Shown piece by piece: positions 37,833 to 46,416 of a stretch of 64,000 bases of DNA. The stretch lies in NCBI RefSeq assembly GCF_014201315.1, contig NZ_JACHDY010000002.1, positions 310,001-374,000 on the forward strand, in the 5' to 3' direction. Every line of letters begins with the position of its first letter. The first letter of the stretch is position 1. A program made the position numbers and the translations under genes. The stretch is from Edaphobacter lichenicola (GTDB lineage Bacteria > Acidobacteriota > Terriglobia > Terriglobales > Acidobacteriaceae). Under the pieces are notes generated by a model. That model did no database searches, was not told the DNA's origin, and saw only the letters and a program-made list of their open reading frames with translations.

Positions 37833-37860
37833 CAGGCATCAGAATGTGGCAGAGGAACAG

Positions 37861-38595
37861 CTACTCCGCCTCGCTCCCGGTCTCGGTCCACTCCACCGAT
37901 TGAGTCCACGGAAACTCCCGCAGCTCTTCAGCGATTCCATCCAGAAGAGTGGCGTCATGCGCAGGCGACTCAAGAATGACCTGGATCACCGAGTTGTCTG
38001 TATCTTCAACCTGCTCCGAGATCGTCTTTCGCAATACCAGCGAACGCGCCGCGATCTCGCGGGTCAATTGATACAGCGCCTCCCCTTGAAACTCCGTCTC
38101 GCAGAAGAGCCTCAGCCGATAAAACGTGTGAGTCTCCAGCACCGACAGAGACCGCTGATCGATATAGCGCGACAGCGGACGCAGCACCGAATTGATCGCC
38201 ACCAGCAACACCGCCACAAAAACCGCATCGAGCAACTCACCCGCACCGGCACATGCGCCCACAGCGGCCGAACACCATAGCGTGGCAGCCGTATTCAATC
38301 CGCGCACATTGCCGCCGTCCTTCATAATCGCCCCCGCACCCAGAAAGCCCACGCCGGAGACCACGTATGCGATCACCTGCGTCGTTCCCGGCGCGATCGT
38401 CGAACCCAGATCGACGAACGCCGCAGATCCAAAGCACACCAGCGTATTCGTGCGCAGCCCCGCCGCACGCTGCCGCCACTGTCGTTCCGTTCCAATGCAG
38501 GCGCCGAGAACCAATGCCAGCATCAGGCGCGGAAACGTCGGCTGTTGCAGCAGTGACGCCGAATCCGTCCACCAATGGAGCCAGGGATTCGTCAT
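37861..38595 (-). CDS. MgtC/SapB family inner-membrane protein
   Basis: A 244-residue protein with the MgtC signature: LALVLGACIGTERQWRQRAAGLRTNTLVCFGSAAF and VSGVGFLGAGAIMKDGGNVRGLNTAATLWCSAAVG, spread over about five membrane helices. The cytoplasmic C-terminal ~90 residues look like the ACT-type tail of longer MgtC proteins. Family members affect magnesium homeostasis, ATP synthase activity and acid tolerance. It converges on the STAS gene (28-base gap). No Mg-sensing leader could be identified upstream. Confidence 0.9.
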   Translation of the reverse strand: MTNPWLHWWTDSASLLQQPTFPRLMLALVLGACIGTERQWRQRAAGLRTNTLVCFGSAAFVDLGSTIAPGTTQVIAYVVSGVGFLGAGAIMKDGGNVRGLNTAATLWCSAAVGACAGAGELLDAVFVAVLLVAINSVLRPLSRYIDQRSLSVLETHTFYRLRLFCETEFQGEALYQLTREIAARSLVLRKTISEQVEDTDNSVIQVILESPAHDATLLDGIAEELREFPWTQSVEWTETGSEAE

Positions 38596-38957
38596 AAATT
38601 ACCTATCGCCCTCTCCCGTATAGCTTTGCACATTCACCCCGCGGAAGCGCAAATCTTCTTCACCCGTCGATTCGATAAAGAACCAGCCTGGATAAATGAC
38701 CAGCTTTGATAAATAGCTAGCCCTTCTTCCAAAACGTGTTGCCTTTAACTATCTTTCCCTTCAGCCCCCGATACTGATAAGCTTCTCCGAAACTTACGAA
38801 ACAAATCTGGGCACAAAATGCTGCATACGAACAACTCGCCGGAACGGAATGTCCTCTGAAAGATTGCACCCCCCGGATGTGAGCCGCAGGTATCGATCCG
38901 AACGCCACTCCGACACAGCTGCCCGGGCCCCTATCTCAATTCTCAGGAGAGTTCGAA
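38596..38957. other. Intergenic region between divergent mgtC-like and ymgE-like genes
   Basis: 362 bases with no convincing gene; it holds both promoters. A minus-strand frame at 38717-38908 has no ribosome site and unusual Cys/Phe content. GGAG lies before the YmgE-like start codon. I see no clear hairpin. Confidence 0.45.
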
Positions 38958-39218
38958 ATGTTTATCATCTGGTGGATCATTGTTGGCCTCATCGCTGGTT
39001 TTCTCACCGGCAAGCTCATGAAGGGCAGCGGCTACGGCGCAATCGGTGACATCGTCATCGGCATCATCGGAGCCGTCATAGGCGGCTTCATCATGCAGAA
39101 GCTCGGTTATGCAGGATCAGGCGGCCTTATCTACACCGTCATCGTCGCCATCGTCGGCGCAGTCCTTCTCACCTTGCTCCTTCGCCTCGTCACCGGCAAC
39201 AGAGCTCGAAACCTCTAA
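38958..39218 (+). CDS. GlsB/YeaQ/YmgE family stress membrane protein
   Basis: An 86-residue, almost wholly hydrophobic protein with three glycine-rich helices (WWIIVGLIAGFLTGKLM, IGDIVIGIIGAVIGGFIMQKLG, IYTVIVAIVGAVLLTLLLRLV). This is the transglycosylase-associated protein family; despite the name it has no enzyme domain. Expression in other bacteria is linked to envelope or acid stress. Ribosome site CAGGAGAG is seven bases upstream. Single gene. Confidence 0.9.
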   Translation: MFIIWWIIVGLIAGFLTGKLMKGSGYGAIGDIVIGIIGAVIGGFIMQKLGYAGSGGLIYTVIVAIVGAVLLTLLLRLVTGNRARNL

Positions 39219-39296
39219 GTCGGCCGGTCGAACTGATACCTCCGAGCGCTCATCAATCCGCGTGCCCATGTCTCGATTTCGATTCCGACTTCGAAG

Positions 39297-39332
39297 ACGT
39301 GGGCATTCGTGCGAAGGCGCGCGCGACCCGCC
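39297..39332 (+). repeat. REP-like repeat fragment I (3' end)
   Basis: GTGGGCATTCGTGCGAAGGC then CGCGACCCGCC: only the GAAA-loop hairpin part remains, with one arm mutated. A TAGTAT box follows at about 39348. Confidence 0.6.
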
Positions 39333-39388
39333 TCCCTCCCCTAAAGGTAGTATCGCTAAAACCTCTCAGGGCAGACGAAGCTAGTACC

Positions 39389-39931
39389 ATGAGCATCTCA
39401 AAAGGCATCCTCTTCGCAAGCCTCCTCTCCTTCTCGGCGCACGTCCGCGCAGAGGACTGCCTGAACAACCTCCCTCCATCAATCCGCGCCGCCGTCGAGC
39501 AGGACAACTGGACCATCCTGCAACCCCAGGATCTCGCCGGCACCGACCCGCAACGATGGAAGGGCAACCACCCCGGCGAATGCCCCGGAGTAACCTCCGG
39601 AAACTTCTACCCCAAAGGCAAGACCTCGTACCTCCTCGCCCTCATCCAGCGCAACCCCGCACAAGCAGGCGAGCAGACCAGCCAGCTCGAACAACTCACC
39701 CTCGTCTACCTGAAAAAAAACAGCCCTGTCACCGTATCCGTCATCCCTCCCACCCAGGTCGCGGCCCCCATGGTCGTCTGGAAGCTCCACCCCGGAAGCT
39801 ACCAGAACCTCTACGGCTCTAAAAAAGTGACCATCTCACGAGAGTCCTTCGTCTACGAAAAACTGGTAGGCACCGCAAACCAGTTCTACTACGACGGAAG
39901 CCACCTCAAATCCCTCGTTCTCTCAAAATAG
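39389..39931 (+). CDS. Exported protein of unknown function
   Basis: A 180-residue protein with a signal peptide (GILFASLLSFSAHVRAE). The mature part has two cysteines near the start (EDCLNN and GECPG), probably a disulfide, and strand-like segments with no known motif. The start at 39389 is chosen because the signal peptide follows; a frame from 39299 begins within a REP fragment. Single gene. Confidence 0.65.
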   Translation: MSISKGILFASLLSFSAHVRAEDCLNNLPPSIRAAVEQDNWTILQPQDLAGTDPQRWKGNHPGECPGVTSGNFYPKGKTSYLLALIQRNPAQAGEQTSQLEQLTLVYLKKNSPVTVSVIPPTQVAAPMVVWKLHPGSYQNLYGSKKVTISRESFVYEKLVGTANQFYYDGSHLKSLVLSK

Positions 39932-39973
39932 AACTCTCTCCTCATCGGTCAGCCAAAGTGATAGGCTCTCCTC

Positions 39974-40150
39974 ATGAGTGGCCCCACCCTGCAAGAGCGC
40001 CTGGCCCACATCACCCAGGGCCTCACCGAAGCCCAGCGTCGCTTCGCCGCCGATGAGCCCTACCCCGACCCCGAAGGCTCCTGGCCCCAAAAGATCGCCC
40101 AGCTCCAGCAGCACCTCGCAGAAGTTCGCGAGATGATTGCCAACGAATAG
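39974..40150 (+). CDS. Small hydrophilic helical protein
   Basis: A 58-residue frame with coding-like composition and C-ending codons like its neighbours (LQERLAHITQGLTEAQRRFA, KIAQLQQHLAEVREMIANE). It looks like two amphipathic helices joined by a Pro-rich turn. No family recognised. No strong ribosome site is seen (CTCTCCTC precedes the ATG), which lowers confidence. Confidence 0.5.
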   Translation: MSGPTLQERLAHITQGLTEAQRRFAADEPYPDPEGSWPQKIAQLQQHLAEVREMIANE

Positions 40151-40206
40151 CGCTCACTTCGCGCAAGGCCACCACCCGTCTCGCCTTCACGACCTCCTAA
40201 GCCGCC

Positions 40207-40980
40207 TCAATGCACATGCGCAACGTCGTCGTTCATCGAAAAGACGTCTTTCACGTTGCTCTCATAGGGAAAGACGTGGATCATCCACGTAAACAGATAA
40301 GGATGGAAGATCCCGCCCTCGGCCTCGCAGGCCTCTCTGGTATGGATCGATCCAAACATGCCGAACTTTGGATGCGCAGCCTGATAGTCCCTCACACGAT
40401 CTGCCGGAGCCTCGCAGAAGTTGATGTGCTCATGCCACCGCGCCACGCTGAGCGGGATCCGCTCGTTCAGCTCCTCCTCCGTCGAGTTCGGCCGCGCCGT
40501 GTACATCACCCCCTCCAGCCTGTACTGCTTGTACTCCGTGTGCCGGTAGAGCAAGGACGTCGGCTTGCTTGGATCGAAGTGTAGATCGGACGCACGTGCG
40601 TTGGCCTCGTTATTGAAGTGGTACTGCGGCTGTTCCAGCTTCGGGTTCGCAATCACGTATCCATCCGCCAGGGCCTTGCGGTAGTCCTTGTACCGCTCCA
40701 TCGCCGCCTTGGCCTGGGCCACCACCTCCTTCGCCTTCGCTTCATCGCCCGGCTGCTTCGGCAACACGGGAGTAACGGCCATATGGCCGGCCATGGCAGC
40801 CATGCTCGGCCCCATGTCCTTCATGTCAGCCATATCGCCCATCTTGCCCTTGCCGCCACTCATGTCCATCCCAGCCATGCTGTCCTTGCCCTGGTCCTGC
40901 AACCCCCGCCCGGGCAAAGCAACCAGCAGAACAGCCTCCAGGATCAACGTCGCCGAAAGCATAGTACGAATGTTGAACAT
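40207..40980 (-). CDS. Exported protein with Met/His-rich N-terminus, conserved unknown family
   Basis: A 257-residue exported protein. After a signal-like segment (MLSATLILEAVLLVALPGRG) comes a run rich in Met, Asp, Gly and Lys (MAGMDMSGGKGKMGDMADMKDMG), typical of copper- or silver-binding arms. The folded part has conserved-looking phrases (YHFNNEANARASDLHFD, SLLYRHTEYKQYRLEG, LSVARWHEHINFC, CEAEGGIFHPYLFTWMIHVFPYE) with many His and two Cys that could hold metal. GGAGG five bases upstream fixes the start at 40980. Function unknown. Confidence 0.75.
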   Translation of the reverse strand: MFNIRTMLSATLILEAVLLVALPGRGLQDQGKDSMAGMDMSGGKGKMGDMADMKDMGPSMAAMAGHMAVTPVLPKQPGDEAKAKEVVAQAKAAMERYKDYRKALADGYVIANPKLEQPQYHFNNEANARASDLHFDPSKPTSLLYRHTEYKQYRLEGVMYTARPNSTEEELNERIPLSVARWHEHINFCEAPADRVRDYQAAHPKFGMFGSIHTREACEAEGGIFHPYLFTWMIHVFPYESNVKDVFSMNDDVAHVH

Positions 40981-41410
40981 CGCAACCTCCGTCACGATCA
41001 TCATGCCCATCAAAGGTCATGGCATCTCAAGGGTCATGGCATCAGACAGCATAGGCCATAAACACCAGCCACCCCTCCATTCATTCACGATGCAGCCCCC
41101 AGCAACAGCACCACCTCAGCGACGCTCAGCATAGCCACTTTCGGCTACTTTCGATGGATCAACAGGCCGCGCTGCCCCCTCGCATTCCCAAAACGGGAAG
41201 CCAAAGAAAATAAATCTCCAAAACCTGGCGCATTTTTCCACCCCGAAAAAGTGACTGCCAAAACACCACGTTTACCACGCAATCCACCACGTTCTCACCA
41301 TCAAAAAACCACCTCAAAACACCCGTTTTTCGCAAAAACCCCTGCAAAAACGTCACACACCAGCCCCAAAAAAATGTGCGAAACAATCGCACCTCTCATC
41401 TGGTAAGAGC
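40981..41410. other. Intergenic region carrying the second dispersed repeat
   Basis: 430 bases between two leftward genes. Apart from the ~190-base repeat at 41184-41375 there is nothing gene-like. The part next to 40980 should hold the promoter of the Met-rich protein. Confidence 0.5.
41184..41375. repeat. Second dispersed repeat, copy 2
   Basis: Near-identical to 30638-30830, beginning ATTCCCAAAACGGGAAG in both. The central 100 bases match almost without change; differences cluster near the ends as one- to three-base indels. It is located just downstream of the GH36 stop. Confidence 0.8.
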
Positions 41411-43714
41411 TCACCTCTCGACCCTTTCCAGAGTGAAGGCGCAGGCCTGGAAGTCGCCCCGCAACTCCACATCCACGCCATTCTGCATCCAGAAAGACCC
41501 CGACGCCACCGCTGGAGTATCCGCCGAAAGCTTCCCATCAAGCGCAGCAATCCGATACATCGCGTCCGGCCTCAACCCACGAAGGTAAATGCGCGGAAAG
41601 GGATAAAGCATCTGGCTGGAGTGCAGAAACGCAAACGCAACGGCGTGATTCTGATCCTCTGATACAGTCTCGGTTACAGATTGCTCGCTTCCCTTTTGCG
41701 GGGAAATTAGCCGGTAGAGCGAGCCACGCTGCACCGTCTGCCGAATCCGCTTGTACTGTTCCACCATTTTTTTTGCCGTCGCAAAATCGTCAGGCTTCCA
41801 GTTGTTGAGATTTGCGCCAATACCCAGCGATCCCTGCATCGATGAGAGAAAACGGTACTCAAGAGAGAGCGATCGTTGATTCACCCACGTAGGGGAGTCG
41901 GTCACCCACGCCATCATCACACCCGGCGCATAGGCATAGGTGAAGCCATCCTGAATCAGCAGGCGATCAAACGCATCCGTGTTATCCGAAGGCCACACCT
42001 CATCGGTATATCGCATGATGCCCAGATCGACTCGGCTGCCGCCGCCGGAGCAGCTTTCAATCTCTAATTTGGGGTGTTTCGCGCGCAACTCTTCGAGAAT
42101 CGAATAAAGGTTCTGAATGTAGTTGATGTAGACCTTCTTCTGATCTTCGGGCGCTACTGCAGGCCATCCCGGTTCGGACCAGTTGCGGTTATAGTCCCAC
42201 TTGAGAAAAGCAATGTCATTTTCGTCAAGCAACTTGTCGAGAAACTGGAAGACATACTCACGCACATCCGGCCTCGCCAGGTTAAGCATCAACTGATTGC
42301 GCCCCTCACTGCGAGGCCGGCCAGTGAAATTCAGAACCCAGTCGGGATGCTTGCGATAGAGATCACTGTCCGGGTTCACCATCTCAGGTTCGACCCAGAG
42401 TCCGAAGTCCATGCCAAGCGAATGCACCTTGTCGATCAGAGGCTTCAAGCCATGTGGAAACTTCACTGGGTTCACATACCAGTCCCCCAGCCCGGCGCGA
42501 TCACTGGCGCGTTGACCAAACCAACCGTCGTCAACAACGAAGCGCTCGACCCCGATACTTGCGGCCTTTTCGGCCAGCGTCTCCTGCCCAGCTTCATCCA
42601 CTTTGAACTCCGTGGCCTCCCAAGAGTTATAGAGCACCGGCCGCAGCTTCGCGTCAGTCCCATGCGGCACGATGCTGGAGATCTCGAAGCGATGCAGCAG
42701 CCTCGACGCGCCGCCAATGCCATCATGCGAATAACCAGCATAGAAGTCAGTCGACTGGAGGTGCTCGCCCGCAGCCAGTCTGTACCCAAAATCAAAGCTG
42801 TTAGGCCCTCCCGTAACTCGGATCTGATGAATCTCGTCCTGCTCGATGCTCATCTGCCAGGAACCGCTCCATCCCAGCGCCCCAAACCAGACATCGCCGC
42901 TGTCTTGATCGTTCGAGCCATTTCGGTCGATGGCAAACCACGGGTTGTTCTGATCGCCGGTAGATCCTCGACGACTCTCGAGGATCGCCTTTCCGGGTTG
43001 AATCAGCTGCTCGTGCAGGCTCCACTCTCCAGCCCAGCGCCCCGTCAGGTAACGCAGTCGATAGTCGGTCCCGCGCGGTAGATTCCAAGTGCCCGCAGCG
43101 ACCTGTTCAATCGTCAACGAAGATGCAGTCCTATTTTGCACCTGTGCCGATCGACGAAGAACTCCCGTCGCTGCGTCTACCTGATACTGCAACTCGACGT
43201 AAACCTCTCGTGAAATGTCCTTAAGCAGAATCCTCAATCGGTTCCCGTCGACATTGTGGGAGACATATTGCAGAACCAGATCTCGATTACCGTCCGGAAA
43301 AGCTACTTTCAGATCGGGCTCAACGTAAAGACCTCCACCCCAGGCCACAAACTCCTGCCGCGTAGTGTTGATCGAGGAATCAAAAGAAGAGATCCCAGGG
43401 TCCGCGTGTGACATTGCAAAGGTATCCGCCGCGCTAAGCCTCTTTCCCCAATACAAAGTTTGCACCTGTTTCTTATCATTGATACCGAGCACATAGGACA
43501 TATCCCCGGCGTCGATGCGAAAGACCTGAGTCCGACTATCGAAGCGAATCGTGGCATTGTTCGACTGTGCCCGGACAAATCGTGGGGCGACGATGCTGAC
43601 AGAGGCTATCCAGATCAAGACACCGAAGTTAAAACGGGTTCGAAGCAAATGCGAACCACAGAAAAAAACTTTATCGCTTCGTAAATCTCTCATTCCCCAG
43701 CTCCAAATCTTCAT
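41411..43714 (-). CDS. Alpha-galactosidase, glycoside hydrolase family 36
   Basis: A 767-residue retaining alpha-galactosidase of normal GH36 length. It has an N-terminal beta-sandwich, a barrel with WVEPEMVNPDSDLYRKHPDW, the nucleophile Asp in FLKWDYNRNW, the substrate motif IESCSGGGSRVDLGIM and the acid/base Asp region WPSDNTDAFDRL. A hydrophobic stretch ending in VAPRFVRAQ suggests export to the periplasm, though the region before it is long. The start at 43714 has GAGGGAG upstream; a TTG at 43717 is less likely. It follows the GH95 gene by 84 bases on the same strand and is probably co-transcribed. It would remove terminal alpha-galactose. Confidence 0.94.
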   Translation of the reverse strand: MKIWSWGMRDLRSDKVFFCGSHLLRTRFNFGVLIWIASVSIVAPRFVRAQSNNATIRFDSRTQVFRIDAGDMSYVLGINDKKQVQTLYWGKRLSAADTFAMSHADPGISSFDSSINTTRQEFVAWGGGLYVEPDLKVAFPDGNRDLVLQYVSHNVDGNRLRILLKDISREVYVELQYQVDAATGVLRRSAQVQNRTASSLTIEQVAAGTWNLPRGTDYRLRYLTGRWAGEWSLHEQLIQPGKAILESRRGSTGDQNNPWFAIDRNGSNDQDSGDVWFGALGWSGSWQMSIEQDEIHQIRVTGGPNSFDFGYRLAAGEHLQSTDFYAGYSHDGIGGASRLLHRFEISSIVPHGTDAKLRPVLYNSWEATEFKVDEAGQETLAEKAASIGVERFVVDDGWFGQRASDRAGLGDWYVNPVKFPHGLKPLIDKVHSLGMDFGLWVEPEMVNPDSDLYRKHPDWVLNFTGRPRSEGRNQLMLNLARPDVREYVFQFLDKLLDENDIAFLKWDYNRNWSEPGWPAVAPEDQKKVYINYIQNLYSILEELRAKHPKLEIESCSGGGSRVDLGIMRYTDEVWPSDNTDAFDRLLIQDGFTYAYAPGVMMAWVTDSPTWVNQRSLSLEYRFLSSMQGSLGIGANLNNWKPDDFATAKKMVEQYKRIRQTVQRGSLYRLISPQKGSEQSVTETVSEDQNHAVAFAFLHSSQMLYPFPRIYLRGLRPDAMYRIAALDGKLSADTPAVASGSFWMQNGVDVELRGDFQACAFTLERVER

Positions 43715-43798
43715 CAATTCGCTCCCTCTCTTATCACTGCCAGGCCTATCGCATAAAGTGCCTAAACCGTCCCGCTGTTCATGACTCGGACGTCTTAG

Positions 43799-46189
43799 CT
43801 ACGTCACAAACGATCTCGCCGTAAGACGTACTGTCTGACCTGCTTCTACGTGAATTGACTTCAAAGTTTTTCCATACCGAACCGTGCAGTCTCCTCCGCG
43901 TTTGCTACGAATCGCAGCCAGTGTGAGCCGGTTCGATCGCCAATTCATATCAACCTCAAATCCGCCTCGTGCGCAAAGACCACTAACACTGCCAGTGGGC
44001 CACGCCGATGGCAGCGCAGGCAAAAGATGGATTGAGTCCCCCTGCGATTCCAGCAGCATCTCGGCGATACCCGCAGCGCCGGCAGTGTTGCCGTCGATCG
44101 CGAAGATATTCTGGGACGCGCCCGCCACACCAGCTCGCGAGTACGTCAGCAGGTTGTCTTCAGTTGTCTTCGAGAGCAGGCCGATGAGATGTTGATGGGC
44201 TGCTTCGCCATCCCAGAGTCTGGCATAGTAATTCACAAGATTAGCGCGGCTCCATTCAGTATCCTCCCACTTCGGATGGTGGATACGCCGCTCCAGAGTG
44301 ACGCGCGCAGCCTTTGCCAACGCCGGAGTCTTCTCCGGCGATATCTGGTTCTCCGGATAAAGAGCAATGAGGTGCGAGGTGTGCCGATGATTCGGCTCAG
44401 CCTCCTCAAAATCCTCAAGCCACTCCTGCAGTTGACCGTAACGCCCAATCTGTAGAGGCGGCAACTTCTCTCGTGTCTGCTGGAGCTTGCTGCCGAGGTC
44501 TGAATCAATTGAGAGCAACTTCTCCGCCTCTAAACACACACTTAAGAGTGAATAGACCAAAACCCGATCGCAAGTCGGCCCCATCGACTCGCTACAGTAC
44601 TCTCCCGACGGCGCCCGGAACGCATTCTCCGGTGAATCGGATGGACCAGTCACAAGCCAGCCGTGTTTTGGATGCTCCACCATATAGGCGAGAAAGAACT
44701 CGGCCGATTCTTTGAATATGGGATACAACCGCTCCCGAAGAAACTCCATATCTGGATTAAAGCGAAAGTGCTCCCACATCTGAAGTGCAATCCAGATACC
44801 GGATGTGACGAAGATCCCCCAGCCCAGCCCCCAGCCGGGTGCAGTAAAGCCCCAGGGATTTGTAACCACATGGCTGACCCAGCCAGGCGCTCCGTACATC
44901 GTTTCCGCCGTCTTCCCGCCCGACTGACGCAGCTTCTCGGTCAAAACAAAGAGCGGAGCTTGCGACTCTGAGAGGTTCCCTACCTCGGCGAGCCAGTAGT
45001 TTTGTTCTGTATTGATGTCCAGGTGAAAGTCGTCGGTCCAACCCATACTGGATGCCAGCCCGTCATTCCAGATTCCCTGCAGAGCAAGAGGAAGCGGAGA
45101 GTTTGAACGCGAGCCAGCGATAGTCAGATACCGTCCATACTGGAAAAAGAGCGCACACAGCTCTGGATCACTGGCTCCCCCTTCCAACAGCCTTCGCCGC
45201 TGATCCGTTGGAATATTGGCAGCATCACTCCGAGATCCCAGATCGATCCGAACCCTGCTGAATAGTTCTCGATAGTCGGCAACATGATTCCGACGAAGCT
45301 CCGCGTAGGATTTTACGGCTGCGGCCTGCAAAGACTCGTCACAGATCTTCCCTGGGTTGCGGCCACCATAGTTCGTCGCGATTGCGACCAGCAACGTAAC
45401 TGCATCTGCGACTTTTACCTGCAGCGAATCCTTTCCCACCGAAATCTCTCCCCCTTGGTGCAGGAGACGGAGATGGCACTCAATCTCGACGCCCTGATTC
45501 CCATTGCTGTGCAGCCTCTCGAAGGCATTCCCCCGAAAGATAAGGGTGTCGTTTCCGAGAGAGTTCACCGCACCAGGAATCTTGATCCCATCGAATGTCG
45601 CCGCAAAACTGATCTGTCCGGCGATAGGGCTTGCAAGATGCAGGACAAGCACTTGATCGGGGTTGGAGCAGAACGACTCACGCGTGAAAAGATGCGGCCC
45701 CACTCGATATTTGACCCCTGCGATTCCGGTCTCGAGGTCTAACACCCGCCGATAAGCCGTTTCATGCCCCGGTTCCTCGAACTCCAACAAAAGATCAAAC
45801 AAAGGCAGATTTGTGCCGAACGAGGTCGGGTGGCTTAGAAGGTGTTTTTCACACATCTTCCGCGCTTCACCGTACTCGCCCCGAAAAAGTAGCTCGCGTA
45901 TCTCCCCGATATGTTGGAGCGCCCCAGGGTTCACGTCCGATTCGCTCGCTGCACCCGACCAGGCAGTCGACTCGGTCAGGGCAACGCGCTCTTTGCGAAC
46001 GCCCCCGAAGACCATCCCGCCAATTCGGCCATTCCCAATGGGGACCGCCTCCAGCCACCGTTTCGCCTCGGTTGCATACCAGAGCGTGTTGCGCTCAGCG
46101 GCTAGTTCCGTAAATGCGACATGAGTGGTGGCTGGAACAGCGGCCAATGCTAGGCCGCCACGTAGAAACTCCCGTCTTGTCGGACTCAT
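43799..46189 (-). CDS. Glycoside hydrolase family 95 (alpha-L-fucosidase/galactosidase)
   Basis: A 796-residue inverting glycosidase of usual GH95 length. The N-terminus has a twin-arginine signal (SPTRREFLRGGLALAAVPA), so it is exported folded. Family marks: LWYATEAKRWLEAVPIGNGRIGGMVFGG, DINTEQNYWLAEVGNLSE in the (alpha/alpha)6 barrel, and NHRHTSHLIALYPENQISP. GH95 enzymes remove alpha-1,2-L-fucose or alpha-L-galactose from plant or host glycans. GAGGAG lies before the ATG. It is first in a two-gene unit with GH36 and divergent from the LacI gene. Confidence 0.93.
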   Translation of the reverse strand: MSPTRREFLRGGLALAAVPATTHVAFTELAAERNTLWYATEAKRWLEAVPIGNGRIGGMVFGGVRKERVALTESTAWSGAASESDVNPGALQHIGEIRELLFRGEYGEARKMCEKHLLSHPTSFGTNLPLFDLLLEFEEPGHETAYRRVLDLETGIAGVKYRVGPHLFTRESFCSNPDQVLVLHLASPIAGQISFAATFDGIKIPGAVNSLGNDTLIFRGNAFERLHSNGNQGVEIECHLRLLHQGGEISVGKDSLQVKVADAVTLLVAIATNYGGRNPGKICDESLQAAAVKSYAELRRNHVADYRELFSRVRIDLGSRSDAANIPTDQRRRLLEGGASDPELCALFFQYGRYLTIAGSRSNSPLPLALQGIWNDGLASSMGWTDDFHLDINTEQNYWLAEVGNLSESQAPLFVLTEKLRQSGGKTAETMYGAPGWVSHVVTNPWGFTAPGWGLGWGIFVTSGIWIALQMWEHFRFNPDMEFLRERLYPIFKESAEFFLAYMVEHPKHGWLVTGPSDSPENAFRAPSGEYCSESMGPTCDRVLVYSLLSVCLEAEKLLSIDSDLGSKLQQTREKLPPLQIGRYGQLQEWLEDFEEAEPNHRHTSHLIALYPENQISPEKTPALAKAARVTLERRIHHPKWEDTEWSRANLVNYYARLWDGEAAHQHLIGLLSKTTEDNLLTYSRAGVAGASQNIFAIDGNTAGAAGIAEMLLESQGDSIHLLPALPSAWPTGSVSGLCARGGFEVDMNWRSNRLTLAAIRSKRGGDCTVRYGKTLKSIHVEAGQTVRLTARSFVT

Positions 46190-46277
46190 GGACTCCTCTT
46201 TGCGGAATTGCTTCGCTTGCTTTTCAGGACGCGATAGCGACCACGCCCCCCGATCGTACGGTCGACATGGCCCGGAC

Positions 46278-46330
46278 CAGCAACAAATTGCTGCTGTAGG
46301 ATTGACTGGCTCCGGAAGTCTCGGTAGGCT
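46278..46330 (+). promoter_or_regulatory. Candidate LacI-gene promoter and an inverted repeat in the divergent region
   Basis: An inverted repeat CAGCAA-CAAA-TTGCTG (46278-46293) sits next to TTGACT (46302-46307), 17 bases, TAGGCT (46325-46330), a plausible rightward promoter for the LacI gene. The GTGTwCGTTACCG operator of the other sugar-locus promoters is not present in this 227-base region. Confidence 0.35.
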
Positions 46331-46416
46331 CGGCGTAAACCAAAACGGAAGATACGCGGCCGATAGGTTAGCGCCGTAGTATAGGTCTTACATCTCTTGC
46401 TCCATCTTCGAACCCT

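Noticed and set aside
28267-39332. Open frames at 28267, 29969 and 39299 all beginning MGIRAKAR
   Set aside because: They start inside the GAAA-loop hairpin of the REP repeats read as protein. The real genes at 30068 and 39389 start further in with signal peptides.
30619-41392. Two similar minus-strand frames sharing WFFDGENVV and NVVFWQSLFRGGK
   Set aside because: They are translations of the ~190-bp repeat. Indels between copies shift the frame and the flanks differ, so no protein is conserved.
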